5,121 bases of DNA from a bacterium. GTDB taxonomy: Bacteria; Armatimonadota; Fimbriimonadia; Fimbriimonadales; GBS-DC. Shown here one piece after another: positions 1 to 5,121 of this stretch. Under the pieces are notes generated by a model. That model made no database searches. It was given only the letters and a program-made list of their open reading frames with translations, and was not told the DNA's origin. The translations under genes were made by a program, and so were the position numbers. The DNA lies in assembly GCA_029335935.2 (NCBI GenBank), contig JARJMV020000082.1, forward strand, positions 1 through 5,121. Direction: 5' to 3'. Position 1 is the stretch's first letter. Each line of letters begins with the position of its first letter.

Positions 1-903
1 GTGGAGGAGCTCAGCCTCGAAATCGCGCGGCTGGGCAGCGTTCCCGCCGAGCTGCGCCAACAGGTGGTCAGCGAGTTTTACGAAATCTGTCTGGCACAGA
101 ACCTCGCGTTGGAAGGCGGCTTAGACCACGCCCGCGAGATGCTCGAGCGCGCCTACGGACCGGAGCGCGCTGCGCAAATCCTCGAAAAGCTCACCCGCGC
201 CCTGCAGTTGCTGCCCTTCGATTCCATCAAGCGCGTGCATCCCTCGCAGCTCAGCACCTTTTTGCAGGACGAGCATCCGCAGACGATAGCGCTGGTGCTG
301 GCGTACTTAGACCCGCAGGTCGCCGCCGCCGTGCTGGCGAGTCTACCGCCCGAACTGCGCCCTGAAGTCGCTGAACGGCTCGCCACGATGGGCAGCACGC
401 CCCCGGAAGTCATCCGCCGCGTGGAAAGCGTGTTGCAGCGCAAGCTCTCCAGCATCGCCAGCCAAGAGCTTACAGCCGCTGGCGGCGTGAAATCGCTCGT
501 GGAGATTATTCAGTGGGTCGATCGCAACACCGAGCGCGCCATCTTCGACTACCTCACCGACAACAACCCCGAACTCGCCGAAGAGGTGCGCAAGCTGATG
601 TTCACCTTCGAAGACCTGCTGCAACTCGATGACCGCGCCATTCAGCAAGTGCTGAAAGAGGTGGACATGAAGGAGCTCTCGCTCGCGCTCAAAGGCGCCA
701 GCGACGCGCTGAAAGACAAAATCTTCCGCAACATGTCCGAACGCGCGGTCAATATGCTCAAAGAGGAGCTGGAGTTTATGGGACCTGTGCGCGTGCGCGA
801 TGTGGAGGAGGCACAGCAGCGCATCGTGAGCATTGTGCGTCGGATGGAGGAGGCGGGCGAGATTGTGATTGCGCGCGGCGGCGAGGAGGAGATGCTGATA
901 TAA
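1..903 (+). CDS. fliG: Flagellar motor switch protein FliG (5' end outside window)
   Basis: FliG forms the upper part of the cytoplasmic C-ring. It binds the MS ring protein FliF through its N-terminus, FliM through its middle domain, and the stator (MotA) through its C-terminal domain, turning ion flow into torque. The 300 visible residues start inside the N-terminal domain (EELSLEIARLGSV), so about 30-45 residues and the true start are missing; the GTG at base 1 is an internal Val codon. The middle domain shows the EHPQ motif (residues 91-94), followed by the Gly-Gly hinge (161-162) and the MFTFEDL segment (200-206). The torque helix carries K231, R248, E255, E256 and R264. These match in charge and spacing the E. 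coli set K264, R281, D288, D289 and R297, so the motor interface looks intact. The stop lies 1 base before fliH, as expected in a fliF-G-H operon. Identification is very secure. Confidence 0.97.
   Translation: MEELSLEIARLGSVPAELRQQVVSEFYEICLAQNLALEGGLDHAREMLERAYGPERAAQILEKLTRALQLLPFDSIKRVHPSQLSTFLQDEHPQTIALVLAYLDPQVAAAVLASLPPELRPEVAERLATMGSTPPEVIRRVESVLQRKLSSIASQELTAAGGVKSLVEIIQWVDRNTERAIFDYLTDNNPELAEEVRKLMFTFEDLLQLDDRAIQQVLKEVDMKELSLALKGASDALKDKIFRNMSERAVNMLKEELEFMGPVRVRDVEEAQQRIVSIVRRMEEAGEIVIARGGEEEMLI
883..891 (+). promoter_or_regulatory. Possible ribosome binding site for fliH
   Basis: A purine run GAGGAGGAG inside the last codons of fliG contains AGGAGG (884-889), a good match to the anti-Shine-Dalgarno sequence. 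The gap to the fliH ATG (905) is about 13-15 bases, longer than the usual 5-10. The run also encodes Glu-Glu-Glu of FliG, so the match may be incidental. Translational coupling across the 1-base gap is the alternative. Confidence 0.35.
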
Positions 904-904
904 G

Positions 905-1717
905 ATGCGGCTACCCTTTCCGACGCTGGATGCGCCGCGCGGCGTGGACGCGCCCGATGAGAGCGGCACGCCGCCGCCCAACGCACAGACCCTTGAACCG
1001 CTGACGGGCGCACAAGAGGGATTGCCCCCGTCGCCTCAGCGCATCACAGCCCCGCAAAAAGGCGCGGCTGGAACCCCGTTCCCCGAATACAAACCTGAAC
1101 CCAAGCCCGAAGACGCGCCCGACCTTGACGCTGTTCGCGCGGAAGCCGAAGCCATCCGCCTACAAGCCATCCGAGACGCCGAGCGTATCCGCGCGCAGGC
1201 GCAACGCGAAGGCTACCAGCGCGGCTACGAGCAGGGCTATGCCGACGGCGAACACCACGCCCACCAAAACGCCCAAACCGAACTGCAACATGCTGTGCAA
1301 CGCCTGCACGATCAAGTGGAAGCGGTTGTCCAACAGGTGCAGGCGCAGTATCAAGCCTATCTGCAGCACGCCGAAACCCAGATGCTCGAACTGGCGCTGG
1401 AAGTCGCCCGTAAAATCGTGCGTGAAGAGCTCAAACTGCAACCAGAACACGCGCTTGCGATTGTGCGCGACGCGCTCCGCCGGGTGCAGGGCTTCGTGCA
1501 TCTGCGTATTCGTGTGAACCCGCTGGATTTGGAGCTGATACGCCAGCACCGCGCCACCCTGCTCCATATCGTCGATGGCGTCGACGGCATCGAGATTGTG
1601 GAAGACCGCCGCGTAGACCATGGCGGCTGCATCATCGAGACGGAGCAGGGCGTGTACGACGCGCGGATTAGAACCCAGCTCAGCGAGTTGGAGCGCGTGA
1701 TACGCGACGCGGCATAA
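905..1717 (+). CDS. fliH: Flagellar assembly protein FliH, export ATPase regulator
   Basis: FliH is the peripheral-stalk-like partner of the export ATPase FliI. It links FliI to the C-ring and export gate and is homologous to SctL/YscL and distantly to the b and delta subunits of F-type ATPases. The 270 residues read as: a Pro-rich, probably disordered segment (about 1-75); a charged helical region (about 76-102); the FliH-type glycine heptad-like repeat with G103, G107, G111 and G115; a Gln/His-rich coiled coil (about 118-160); and a compact C-terminal domain (about 160-270). The last domain includes LELALEVARKIVREEL and the signature VDHGGCIIETEQGVYDA near 237-253. ATG 905 is the first start after an in-frame TGA at 896-898. 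The gene follows fliG directly, but fliI, the usual next gene, is absent. No Trp occurs anywhere, although Salmonella FliH uses N-terminal Trp residues to contact FlhA. The sequence is divergent but the identification is firm. Confidence 0.93.
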   Translation: MRLPFPTLDAPRGVDAPDESGTPPPNAQTLEPLTGAQEGLPPSPQRITAPQKGAAGTPFPEYKPEPKPEDAPDLDAVRAEAEAIRLQAIRDAERIRAQAQREGYQRGYEQGYADGEHHAHQNAQTELQHAVQRLHDQVEAVVQQVQAQYQAYLQHAETQMLELALEVARKIVREELKLQPEHALAIVRDALRRVQGFVHLRIRVNPLDLELIRQHRATLLHIVDGVDGIEIVEDRRVDHGGCIIETEQGVYDARIRTQLSELERVIRDAA

Positions 1718-1727
1718 CCCCGTATTC

Positions 1728-1743
1728 GGTATAATAGCCCGCG
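1728..1743 (+). promoter_or_regulatory. Probable sigma70-type promoter of glyS with almost no leader
   Basis: A perfect TATAAT lies at 1730-1735 within GGTATAAT, in the 26-base gap between fliH and glyS. Transcription normally starts about 6-8 bases past the -10 box, here near 1741-1743, and the glyS ATG is at 1744. The mRNA would therefore be leaderless or carry only 1-3 bases. No Shine-Dalgarno-like purine run precedes the ATG, which fits leaderless initiation. No TTGACA-like -35 element is found at 16-18 bases spacing (the region is the GC-rich end of fliH). The G at 1728 weakly resembles an extended -10, but the full TG is missing. An in-frame TAG (1735-1737) overlaps the box and excludes a longer GlyS. 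Confidence 0.65.
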
Positions 1744-3852
1744 ATGGAACGGGCGAGCCTGCTCTTGGAAATCGGGTGCGAGGAGATTCCCGCCGCTTTT
1801 ATGCGCGACGCACTCGCCCAGCTGCGCGAGAAGCTGGGTGCGCTGCTGCACGAGTCGCGCTTGGAGTTCGGAACCGTTCACACGCTGGGCACGCCGCGCC
1901 GTCTGATTGCAATAGCGGACGCCGTCGCGACCCAGCAGACACCCCAAGAGCGTGTCGTGCGCGGCCCTGCCAAGCGCGCCTGCTACGACGCGCAGGGCAA
2001 TCCGACGCAGGCGCTGATTGGGTTCGCAAAGGCGCGCGGCGTCGAGATTGGCGCCGTGCAGTTCGTGGAGACGCCACAGGGTGAATACGCTTTCGTCCAA
2101 GAGTACGACGCAGGCAAGCCCGCCGTGGAGGTGCTTGCCGAAGCCCTGCCGACGCAGATTGCCTCGATGACCTTTCCCAAAATGCTCCGCTGGGGTCGCC
2201 ACAAGATGCGCTTCGCACGGCCCATCCGCTGGATAGTCGCCATGTTGGGCGACGCCGTCATCGAGTTCGAGGTAGAGGGCATCCGCGCAGGCAGGCACAG
2301 CCGTGGGCATCGGTTCATGAGTCCTAAGCCGTTCCAGGCGCGCTCGCCAGAAGCCTTTGTGGAGCAGTTGCGCGAGGCGCGTGTGCTTGCCGACCCCGAC
2401 GAACGCGCCCGCATGATTACCGATGGCGCGCATCGGCTGGCAGCGACGCTCGGCGCACGACCCGTGATGGAACCCGACCTGCTGGAAGAGAATGTGCATC
2501 TGGTGGAGTATCCGCACTTGCTGTTGGGAGGCTTCCCTGAAGCGTTTCTGCGTCTGCCCGCGCCCGTGCTGGTGTCTGCGATGAAGAAACACCAGAAGTT
2601 CTTCCCGCTGGTGAACGCGGAGGGCGCGCTGCTGCCACACTTTATCTCGGTGTACAACAACGGCGACCCCGACAAGGTGCGCGAGGGCAACGAGTGGGTG
2701 CTGATGGCTCGCTTTAACGACGCCGCCTTCTTTTTCGATGAGGACCGCAAGCAGCCGTTGGAAGCGTTCGCGCCTGCGCTCTCGCGGATACTCTATCAGC
2801 AGAAGCTGGGGACGATGGCGGACAAGGCGCATCGGCTGACGCGCCTTGCGGAGCGGCTCGCGCGCGCCCTCGATTGGAGCGCGGAGCCGACCGCCCTGTT
2901 GCAACGCGCCGCTGCGCTGTGCAAAGCCGACTTAGCTACGCAGATGGTGACGGAGTTTCCCGACCTTCAGGGGGTGATTGGCGCGGAGTATGCGCGCCTG
3001 TCGGGCGAGGACGAGCGCGTGGCGCACGCCATCGCCGAGCAGTACGCGCCGCGCCATGCCGGCGATCCCATCCCCGACACGCCCCTCGGACGCGCACTCG
3101 CCTTGCTCGACCGCGTCGACGCGCTGGTGGGCTATGTGGGGCTGGGCTACCTGCCGAAGGGTTCGTCCGACCCGTTCGGATTGCGCCGCGCCGCCGCAGG
3201 CGTCGTCGAGATTCTCAGCCAAGAACCTGACTATCCCACGCTGGCGGAACTGGTGCAGCGCGCTCACGACGAGTATCGCGAGCAGCGCGCCCCGCTCAAA
3301 CCGCTCGTCGCCGTGCAAGCCGATTTGCGCGCGCTCTTCTACAGCCGTATCGAGGCGCTCTTGGAAGAGCAGGGCGTGCGCTACGACCTCGTGCGCGCGA
3401 CGCTCGGCGGCGGCTGGGACGACTCGGTCTACGGTTTCATGCAGCGCGCCCACCTGCTCCAACGCCACGCGCCCACACCCGACTTCCTGCCGCTGGTGCA
3501 GACCGCCACGCGCCCTGCTAATATCTTAGCCGCCGCCGAGAAGAAAGCCATCAAAGCCGTCGCGAGCCTCGAACAGGTGGACGCAACGCTGTTCGAACAC
3601 GACTCGGAACACGCCCTGATGGAAGCGTTAGCGCAGGCGACCCCGCGATTCGAAGCACTCTACTACAGGCACGACTACGACGCCATCTACCAAGAGCTGC
3701 TCTCGCTCGCTGCGCCTGTGAACGCGCTTTTCGACGGCGTGCTGGTGATGACCGACGACGCCCCGCGCCGCCAGAACCGCCTGAACCTGTTGGCGTGTGC
3801 GAATCGGCTCTTCTTAGCCCTCGCCGACTTCACTCAAGTCGTGCAGGAATAG
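1744..3852 (+). CDS. glyS: Glycyl-tRNA synthetase beta subunit
   Basis: This is the beta subunit of the bacterial alpha2-beta2 glycyl-tRNA synthetase, which charges tRNA-Gly in the cytosol. The alpha subunit (GlyQ) holds the catalytic site; beta recognises and binds the tRNA. The length of 702 residues is normal for the family (about 690-700). Family blocks appear in order: LLLEIGCEEIP (6-16), GNPTQALIGFAKARGV (85-100), FPKMLRWGRHKMRFARPIRW (144-163), SAMKKHQKFFPLV (278-290), EGNEWVLMARFNDAAFFFDE (314-333), KLGTMADKAHRL (354-365), ADLATQMVTEFPDLQGVIG (395-413), KGSSDPFGLRRAA (472-484) and, in the C-terminal anticodon-binding-like region, PVNALFDGVLVMTDD and RQNRLNLL (658-683). The start is forced: an in-frame TAG sits three codons upstream and the first family block begins at residue 6. 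glyQ is not next to it, though the two are often adjacent or fused. No frameshift or missing block is seen. Confidence 0.98.
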   Translation: MERASLLLEIGCEEIPAAFMRDALAQLREKLGALLHESRLEFGTVHTLGTPRRLIAIADAVATQQTPQERVVRGPAKRACYDAQGNPTQALIGFAKARGVEIGAVQFVETPQGEYAFVQEYDAGKPAVEVLAEALPTQIASMTFPKMLRWGRHKMRFARPIRWIVAMLGDAVIEFEVEGIRAGRHSRGHRFMSPKPFQARSPEAFVEQLREARVLADPDERARMITDGAHRLAATLGARPVMEPDLLEENVHLVEYPHLLLGGFPEAFLRLPAPVLVSAMKKHQKFFPLVNAEGALLPHFISVYNNGDPDKVREGNEWVLMARFNDAAFFFDEDRKQPLEAFAPALSRILYQQKLGTMADKAHRLTRLAERLARALDWSAEPTALLQRAAALCKADLATQMVTEFPDLQGVIGAEYARLSGEDERVAHAIAEQYAPRHAGDPIPDTPLGRALALLDRVDALVGYVGLGYLPKGSSDPFGLRRAAAGVVEILSQEPDYPTLAELVQRAHDEYREQRAPLKPLVAVQADLRALFYSRIEALLEEQGVRYDLVRATLGGGWDDSVYGFMQRAHLLQRHAPTPDFLPLVQTATRPANILAAAEKKAIKAVASLEQVDATLFEHDSEHALMEALAQATPRFEALYYRHDYDAIYQELLSLAAPVNALFDGVLVMTDDAPRRQNRLNLLACANRLFLALADFTQVVQE

Positions 3853-3864
3853 CTTCAAACGCAG

Positions 3865-4563
3865 ATGGAGGGCGTCTTTCTGCTCGCTATCGAGGCTTCC
3901 AGTGTCGTGGGCGGCGTCGCGCTGGTGGAGGGGGGGCTGCTGCAAGGCTGCGTGCGTCTCGCACACGGGCAGAACCTCTCGGGTAATCTGCTTCACGCTG
4001 CTGAATGGCTACTGCAACGCCGTCAGCTCGCTCTGGAGCAGGTGGACGCCATCGCCGTGGATGTGGGTCCAGGCGCGTTCACGGGGCTGAAGATTGGTGT
4101 GACGATTGCGAAAACTTGGGCGCACGCGCTGGGCAAGCCGCTGATTGCCGTGAGCGCGTTTGAAGCCTGCACAGCGGGCATGCCAGAGGCGACGCCAACG
4201 CTGGTCGCTCTGCCCGCGCGGCGCGATGCGCTCTACCTGCAGTGGCTGCGCCCGCGCAGCGAGGGTACGCCCGAACCGCTCAGTGAACCCGCGTTTGTGT
4301 TGCAAGACACGCTTGGCGAGTGGGTAGCGCAACATACGCCTGCGGCGGAGTGGATTCAGGCAATCGGCGCAGCGCACGCCCGTGCATGGCTGGCGCCGCA
4401 TCTACCGTCGCTGCACTGGAGTATCATCGAATCGCCGCCGCCTGAGGGCGTTGCCCAAGTCGGATGGCACAGGTATCAGCGTGGCGAGACGAGCCACCCG
4501 TTCAGCCTCGCGCCGCTCTATATACAACCGCCGTCCATCCACATCAAACCTCAGGGGACTTAA
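3865..4563 (+). CDS. tsaB: tRNA t6A37 threonylcarbamoyladenosine biosynthesis protein TsaB
   Basis: TsaB is the inactive ASKHA-fold partner of TsaD. With TsaC, TsaE and TsaD it makes N6-threonylcarbamoyl-adenosine at position 37 of tRNAs that read ANN codons. The 232 residues match the usual length (about 220-235). Visible marks are the N-terminal strand LLAIEASS (6-13), the family signature GPGAFTGLKIG (68-78; commonly GPGSFTGLRIG), AVSAFEA (95-101), the PARRDALYLQWL segment (117-128) and the terminal PLYIQPP (217-223). The full metal-binding motifs expected of the catalytic paralogue TsaD are not seen, which supports TsaB. It lies in the same frame as glyS, and the ATG comes 12 bases after the glyS stop. 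Only a weak AGGA (3845-3848) precedes it, so coupled translation from the glyS message is likely. The last two codons and the stop fall in a hairpin copied from the neighbouring tRNA gene. Confidence 0.94.
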   Translation: MEGVFLLAIEASSVVGGVALVEGGLLQGCVRLAHGQNLSGNLLHAAEWLLQRRQLALEQVDAIAVDVGPGAFTGLKIGVTIAKTWAHALGKPLIAVSAFEACTAGMPEATPTLVALPARRDALYLQWLRPRSEGTPEPLSEPAFVLQDTLGEWVAQHTPAAEWIQAIGAAHARAWLAPHLPSLHWSIIESPPPEGVAQVGWHRYQRGETSHPFSLAPLYIQPPSIHIKPQGT

Positions 4564-4572
4564 AATCCCCCG
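4552..4572 (-). terminator. Hairpin between tRNA-Leu and tsaB, possible weak terminator or 3' processing structure
   Basis: On the minus strand, directly after the tRNA CCA, the RNA can fold a 7-bp stem: C-G, one G-U, four G-C and A-U. The loop is UUUUAAG, with arms at 4572-4566 and 4558-4552. On the plus strand the same site gives only the 5-bp core GGGGA/UCCCC (4554-4558 with 4566-4570), because A4553 opposes C4571. The better minus-strand stem suggests it serves the tRNA transcript. The following minus-strand bases contain only a short UUU a few bases away, so intrinsic termination would be weak. It is the only candidate terminator in the convergent gap. Confidence 0.3.
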
Positions 4573-4630
4573 TGGTGCCCAGGGCGGGATTCGAACCCGC
4601 ACGGGTTGCCCCAGAGGATTTTAAGTCCCC
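4554..4630. repeat. 15-bp inverted repeat: anticodon-arm sequence of tRNA-Leu copied at the tsaB stop
   Basis: GGGGACTTAAAATCC occurs on the plus strand at 4554-4568 and, identically, on the minus strand at 4630-4616. The latter is the anticodon arm of the tRNA-Leu(UAA) gene. The arms are 47 bases apart. The plus copy continues into CCCC and so forms its own stem-loop, GGGGA-CTTAAAA-TCCCC, with the same 7-base loop as the tRNA. It also contains the tsaB stop TAA (4561-4563). The match stops sharply on both sides (A against G before it, C against T after it). Confidence 0.9.
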
Positions 4631-4656
4631 CGCGTCTACCGTTCCGCCACCTGGGC
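4573..4656 (-). tRNA. tRNA-Leu (anticodon UAA), CCA encoded
   Basis: The 84-base gene folds as a class II tRNA. The acceptor stem GCCCAGG/CCTGGGC pairs perfectly. It is followed by TG and a D arm with a 3-bp GCG/CGC stem and a loop holding GG. The anticodon stem is GGGGA/TCCTC (one G-U pair) with loop CTTAAAA, giving anticodon TAA. A 13-base variable arm (stem GGG/CCC) and the T arm GCGGG-TTCGAAT-CCCGC follow. The discriminator is A73 and the CCA is encoded (4575-4573). The long variable arm, A73 and the UAA anticodon all agree with leucine; it reads UUA and, by wobble, UUG. The loop has A36-A37-A38, the motif recognised by MiaA-type prenyltransferases. It is therefore probably not a substrate of the t6A pathway encoded next door, which needs U36. 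The gene converges on tsaB. Confidence 0.98.
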
Positions 4657-4665
4657 TGACAAGGA

Positions 4666-4671
4666 ATTATA
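4666..4671 (-). promoter_or_regulatory. -10 box of the tRNA-Leu gene
   Basis: The minus strand carries a perfect TATAAT at 4671-4666, inside GGGTATAAT, ending 9 bases before the first base of the tRNA (4656). Predicted initiation near 4659 would leave a leader of only a few bases. As at glyS, GG precedes the box and no -35-like hexamer is seen at normal spacing. The box sits in the 21 bases between the stop of the upstream minus-strand gene and the tRNA, so its position is hard to explain other than as the tRNA promoter. Confidence 0.65.
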
Positions 4672-4677
4672 CCCTCT

Positions 4678-5121
4678 TTAGGGACACACGATTCGGCGCA
4701 CCACGAAGTGATCCACGCCCGCTTCCACAATCGAGTCGTTCGGGTTGTCGCTGGTTCCGAACCGCACGCGCACCTGAGCTGTGGGCGTGACATAGTCGCC
4801 AACTCGGAAACTGCGGCGAACCCACTGGTTCTCGCTGCCTGTGAAGGCGACGGTCTCCACGCGCGTCCAAGTTGCCCCGTTGTCGTTGGAGACCTCCACC
4901 CAGAAGGTGTCGTTGAGGGTCGTGCCGTTGTAGAACCAGCGATAATATTCGATGAGGGCGTCTGTGCCCGCGAGGTTAAACACGGGCGAGATGAGGTAGG
5001 TCGGACCGCCGTCCACATCGGCTTCGCCAACCGAGCCACCCTGACTCCCTTGTCCTGTGAAGACGCAGTTGTTGCCGGGATCGGGTGAGTCGTAGCCTGG
5101 GTTCGCAGGTTGCCCGTTTTG
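4678..5121 (-). CDS. Secreted-type protein, C-terminal beta-sandwich (MAM/jelly-roll-like) domain; 5' end outside window
   Basis: The reading frame is open from the right edge to a TAA at 4680-4678, giving 147 C-terminal residues. The visible part reads as one beta-sandwich domain: NNCVFTGQGSQGG (17-29), VDGGPTYLISPVFNLAG (36-52), IEYYRWFYN (57-65), FWVEVSNDNGATWTRVE (73-89), WVRRSFRVGDYV (100-111) and VRVRFGTSDN followed by SIVEAGVDHFVV (117-141). Such domains are found at the C-terminus of many secreted hydrolases and surface proteins, including some zinc peptidases, where they act in binding or stability. This last point is family knowledge, not proof of function here. The protein ends six residues after the domain with no anchor or sorting signal. 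The only two Cys (19 and 146) flank the domain and could form a disulfide. A GTG at 5016-5014 is an internal Val, since domain sequence continues upstream of it. The catalytic part, if any, lies outside the window. Confidence 0.85.
   Translation of the reverse strand, partial: QNGQPANPGYDSPDPGNNCVFTGQGSQGGSVGEADVDGGPTYLISPVFNLAGTDALIEYYRWFYNGTTLNDTFWVEVSNDNGATWTRVETVAFTGSENQWVRRSFRVGDYVTPTAQVRVRFGTSDNPNDSIVEAGVDHFVVRRIVCP

Noticed and set aside
1..3. GTG at base 1 as the true start of FliG
   Set aside because: The alignment logic of the family places VEELSLEIARL within the N-terminal domain; about 30-45 residues should precede it.
1357..2904. Long open frame on the minus strand (515 codons) antisense to fliH and glyS
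   Set aside because: It lies opposite two secure genes in a GC-rich sequence where antisense frames stay open by composition. Its translation is Arg/His/Gln-rich with no recognisable motif.
4519..4526. AT-rich stretch CTATATAC in tsaB as a promoter
   Set aside because: It is inside coding sequence and encodes conserved Leu-Tyr-Ile near the TsaB C-terminus. No plus-strand gene follows for it to drive.
4554..4656. Phage or integrative-element attachment site at the tRNA-Leu gene
   Set aside because: Integration into a tRNA gene leaves a direct repeat of its 3' end. Here the copy is inverted and comes from the anticodon arm, and no integrase is present.
4464..4790. Plus-strand open frame running across the tRNA gene (contains RAGFEPARVAPEDF)
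   Set aside because: Peptides of this kind are a known annotation artefact from translating the antisense of tRNA-Leu. The frame also overlaps the end of tsaB.
5014..5016. GTG as the start of the minus-strand secreted-type protein
   Set aside because: The frame stays open to the window edge, and the residues before it (CVFTGQGSQGG...VDGG) belong to the same domain.
4560..5039. Minus-strand open frame of 159 codons overlapping the secreted-type gene and the tRNA
   Set aside because: It is a different frame from the one encoding the clear beta-sandwich domain, and it runs through the tRNA gene. Its translation has low complexity (Ser/Arg/Thr).

Overview
The window looks like a piece of a GC-rich, flagellated bacterial chromosome. 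Coding is dense and no mobile element, CRISPR array or rRNA is visible. The beta subunit of the tetrameric (alpha2-beta2) glycyl-tRNA synthetase argues against lineages that use only the dimeric enzyme, such as Thermus/Deinococcus and Actinobacteria. Together with high GC, a fliG-fliH pair and start codons placed just behind a TATAAT box, a member of Armatimonadota or a neighbouring phylum seems plausible. This placement is an inference and is weakly held.

Left part, plus strand: fliG (its 5' end lies outside the window) and fliH form the tail of a flagellar basal-body operon, 1 base apart. FliG is the rotor/switch protein that takes torque from the stator. FliH is the stalk-like regulator of the export ATPase FliI. 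fliI, the usual next gene, does not follow.

Middle, plus strand: a 26-base gap with a consensus TATAAT box leads to glyS (GlyRS beta subunit). Twelve bases after its stop comes tsaB, part of the tRNA t6A37 modification machinery. The pair is a small translation cassette. The glyS start sits so close to the -10 box that the mRNA is predicted to be leaderless or nearly so.

Right part, minus strand: a complete tRNA-Leu(UAA) gene with encoded CCA converges on tsaB, with only 9 bases between the tsaB stop and the CCA end. It has its own GGTATAAT box. This box is squeezed into 21 bases behind the stop of a further minus-strand gene, whose visible C-terminal 147 residues form a beta-sandwich domain typical of secreted or cell-surface proteins. 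That gene runs off the right edge.

The system content is ordinary housekeeping. The most unusual signal is a 15-base exact copy of the tRNA-Leu anticodon arm, in inverted orientation, at the 3' end of tsaB. There it supplies the stop codon and forms a hairpin that mimics the anticodon stem-loop. No undescribed multi-gene system is visible.
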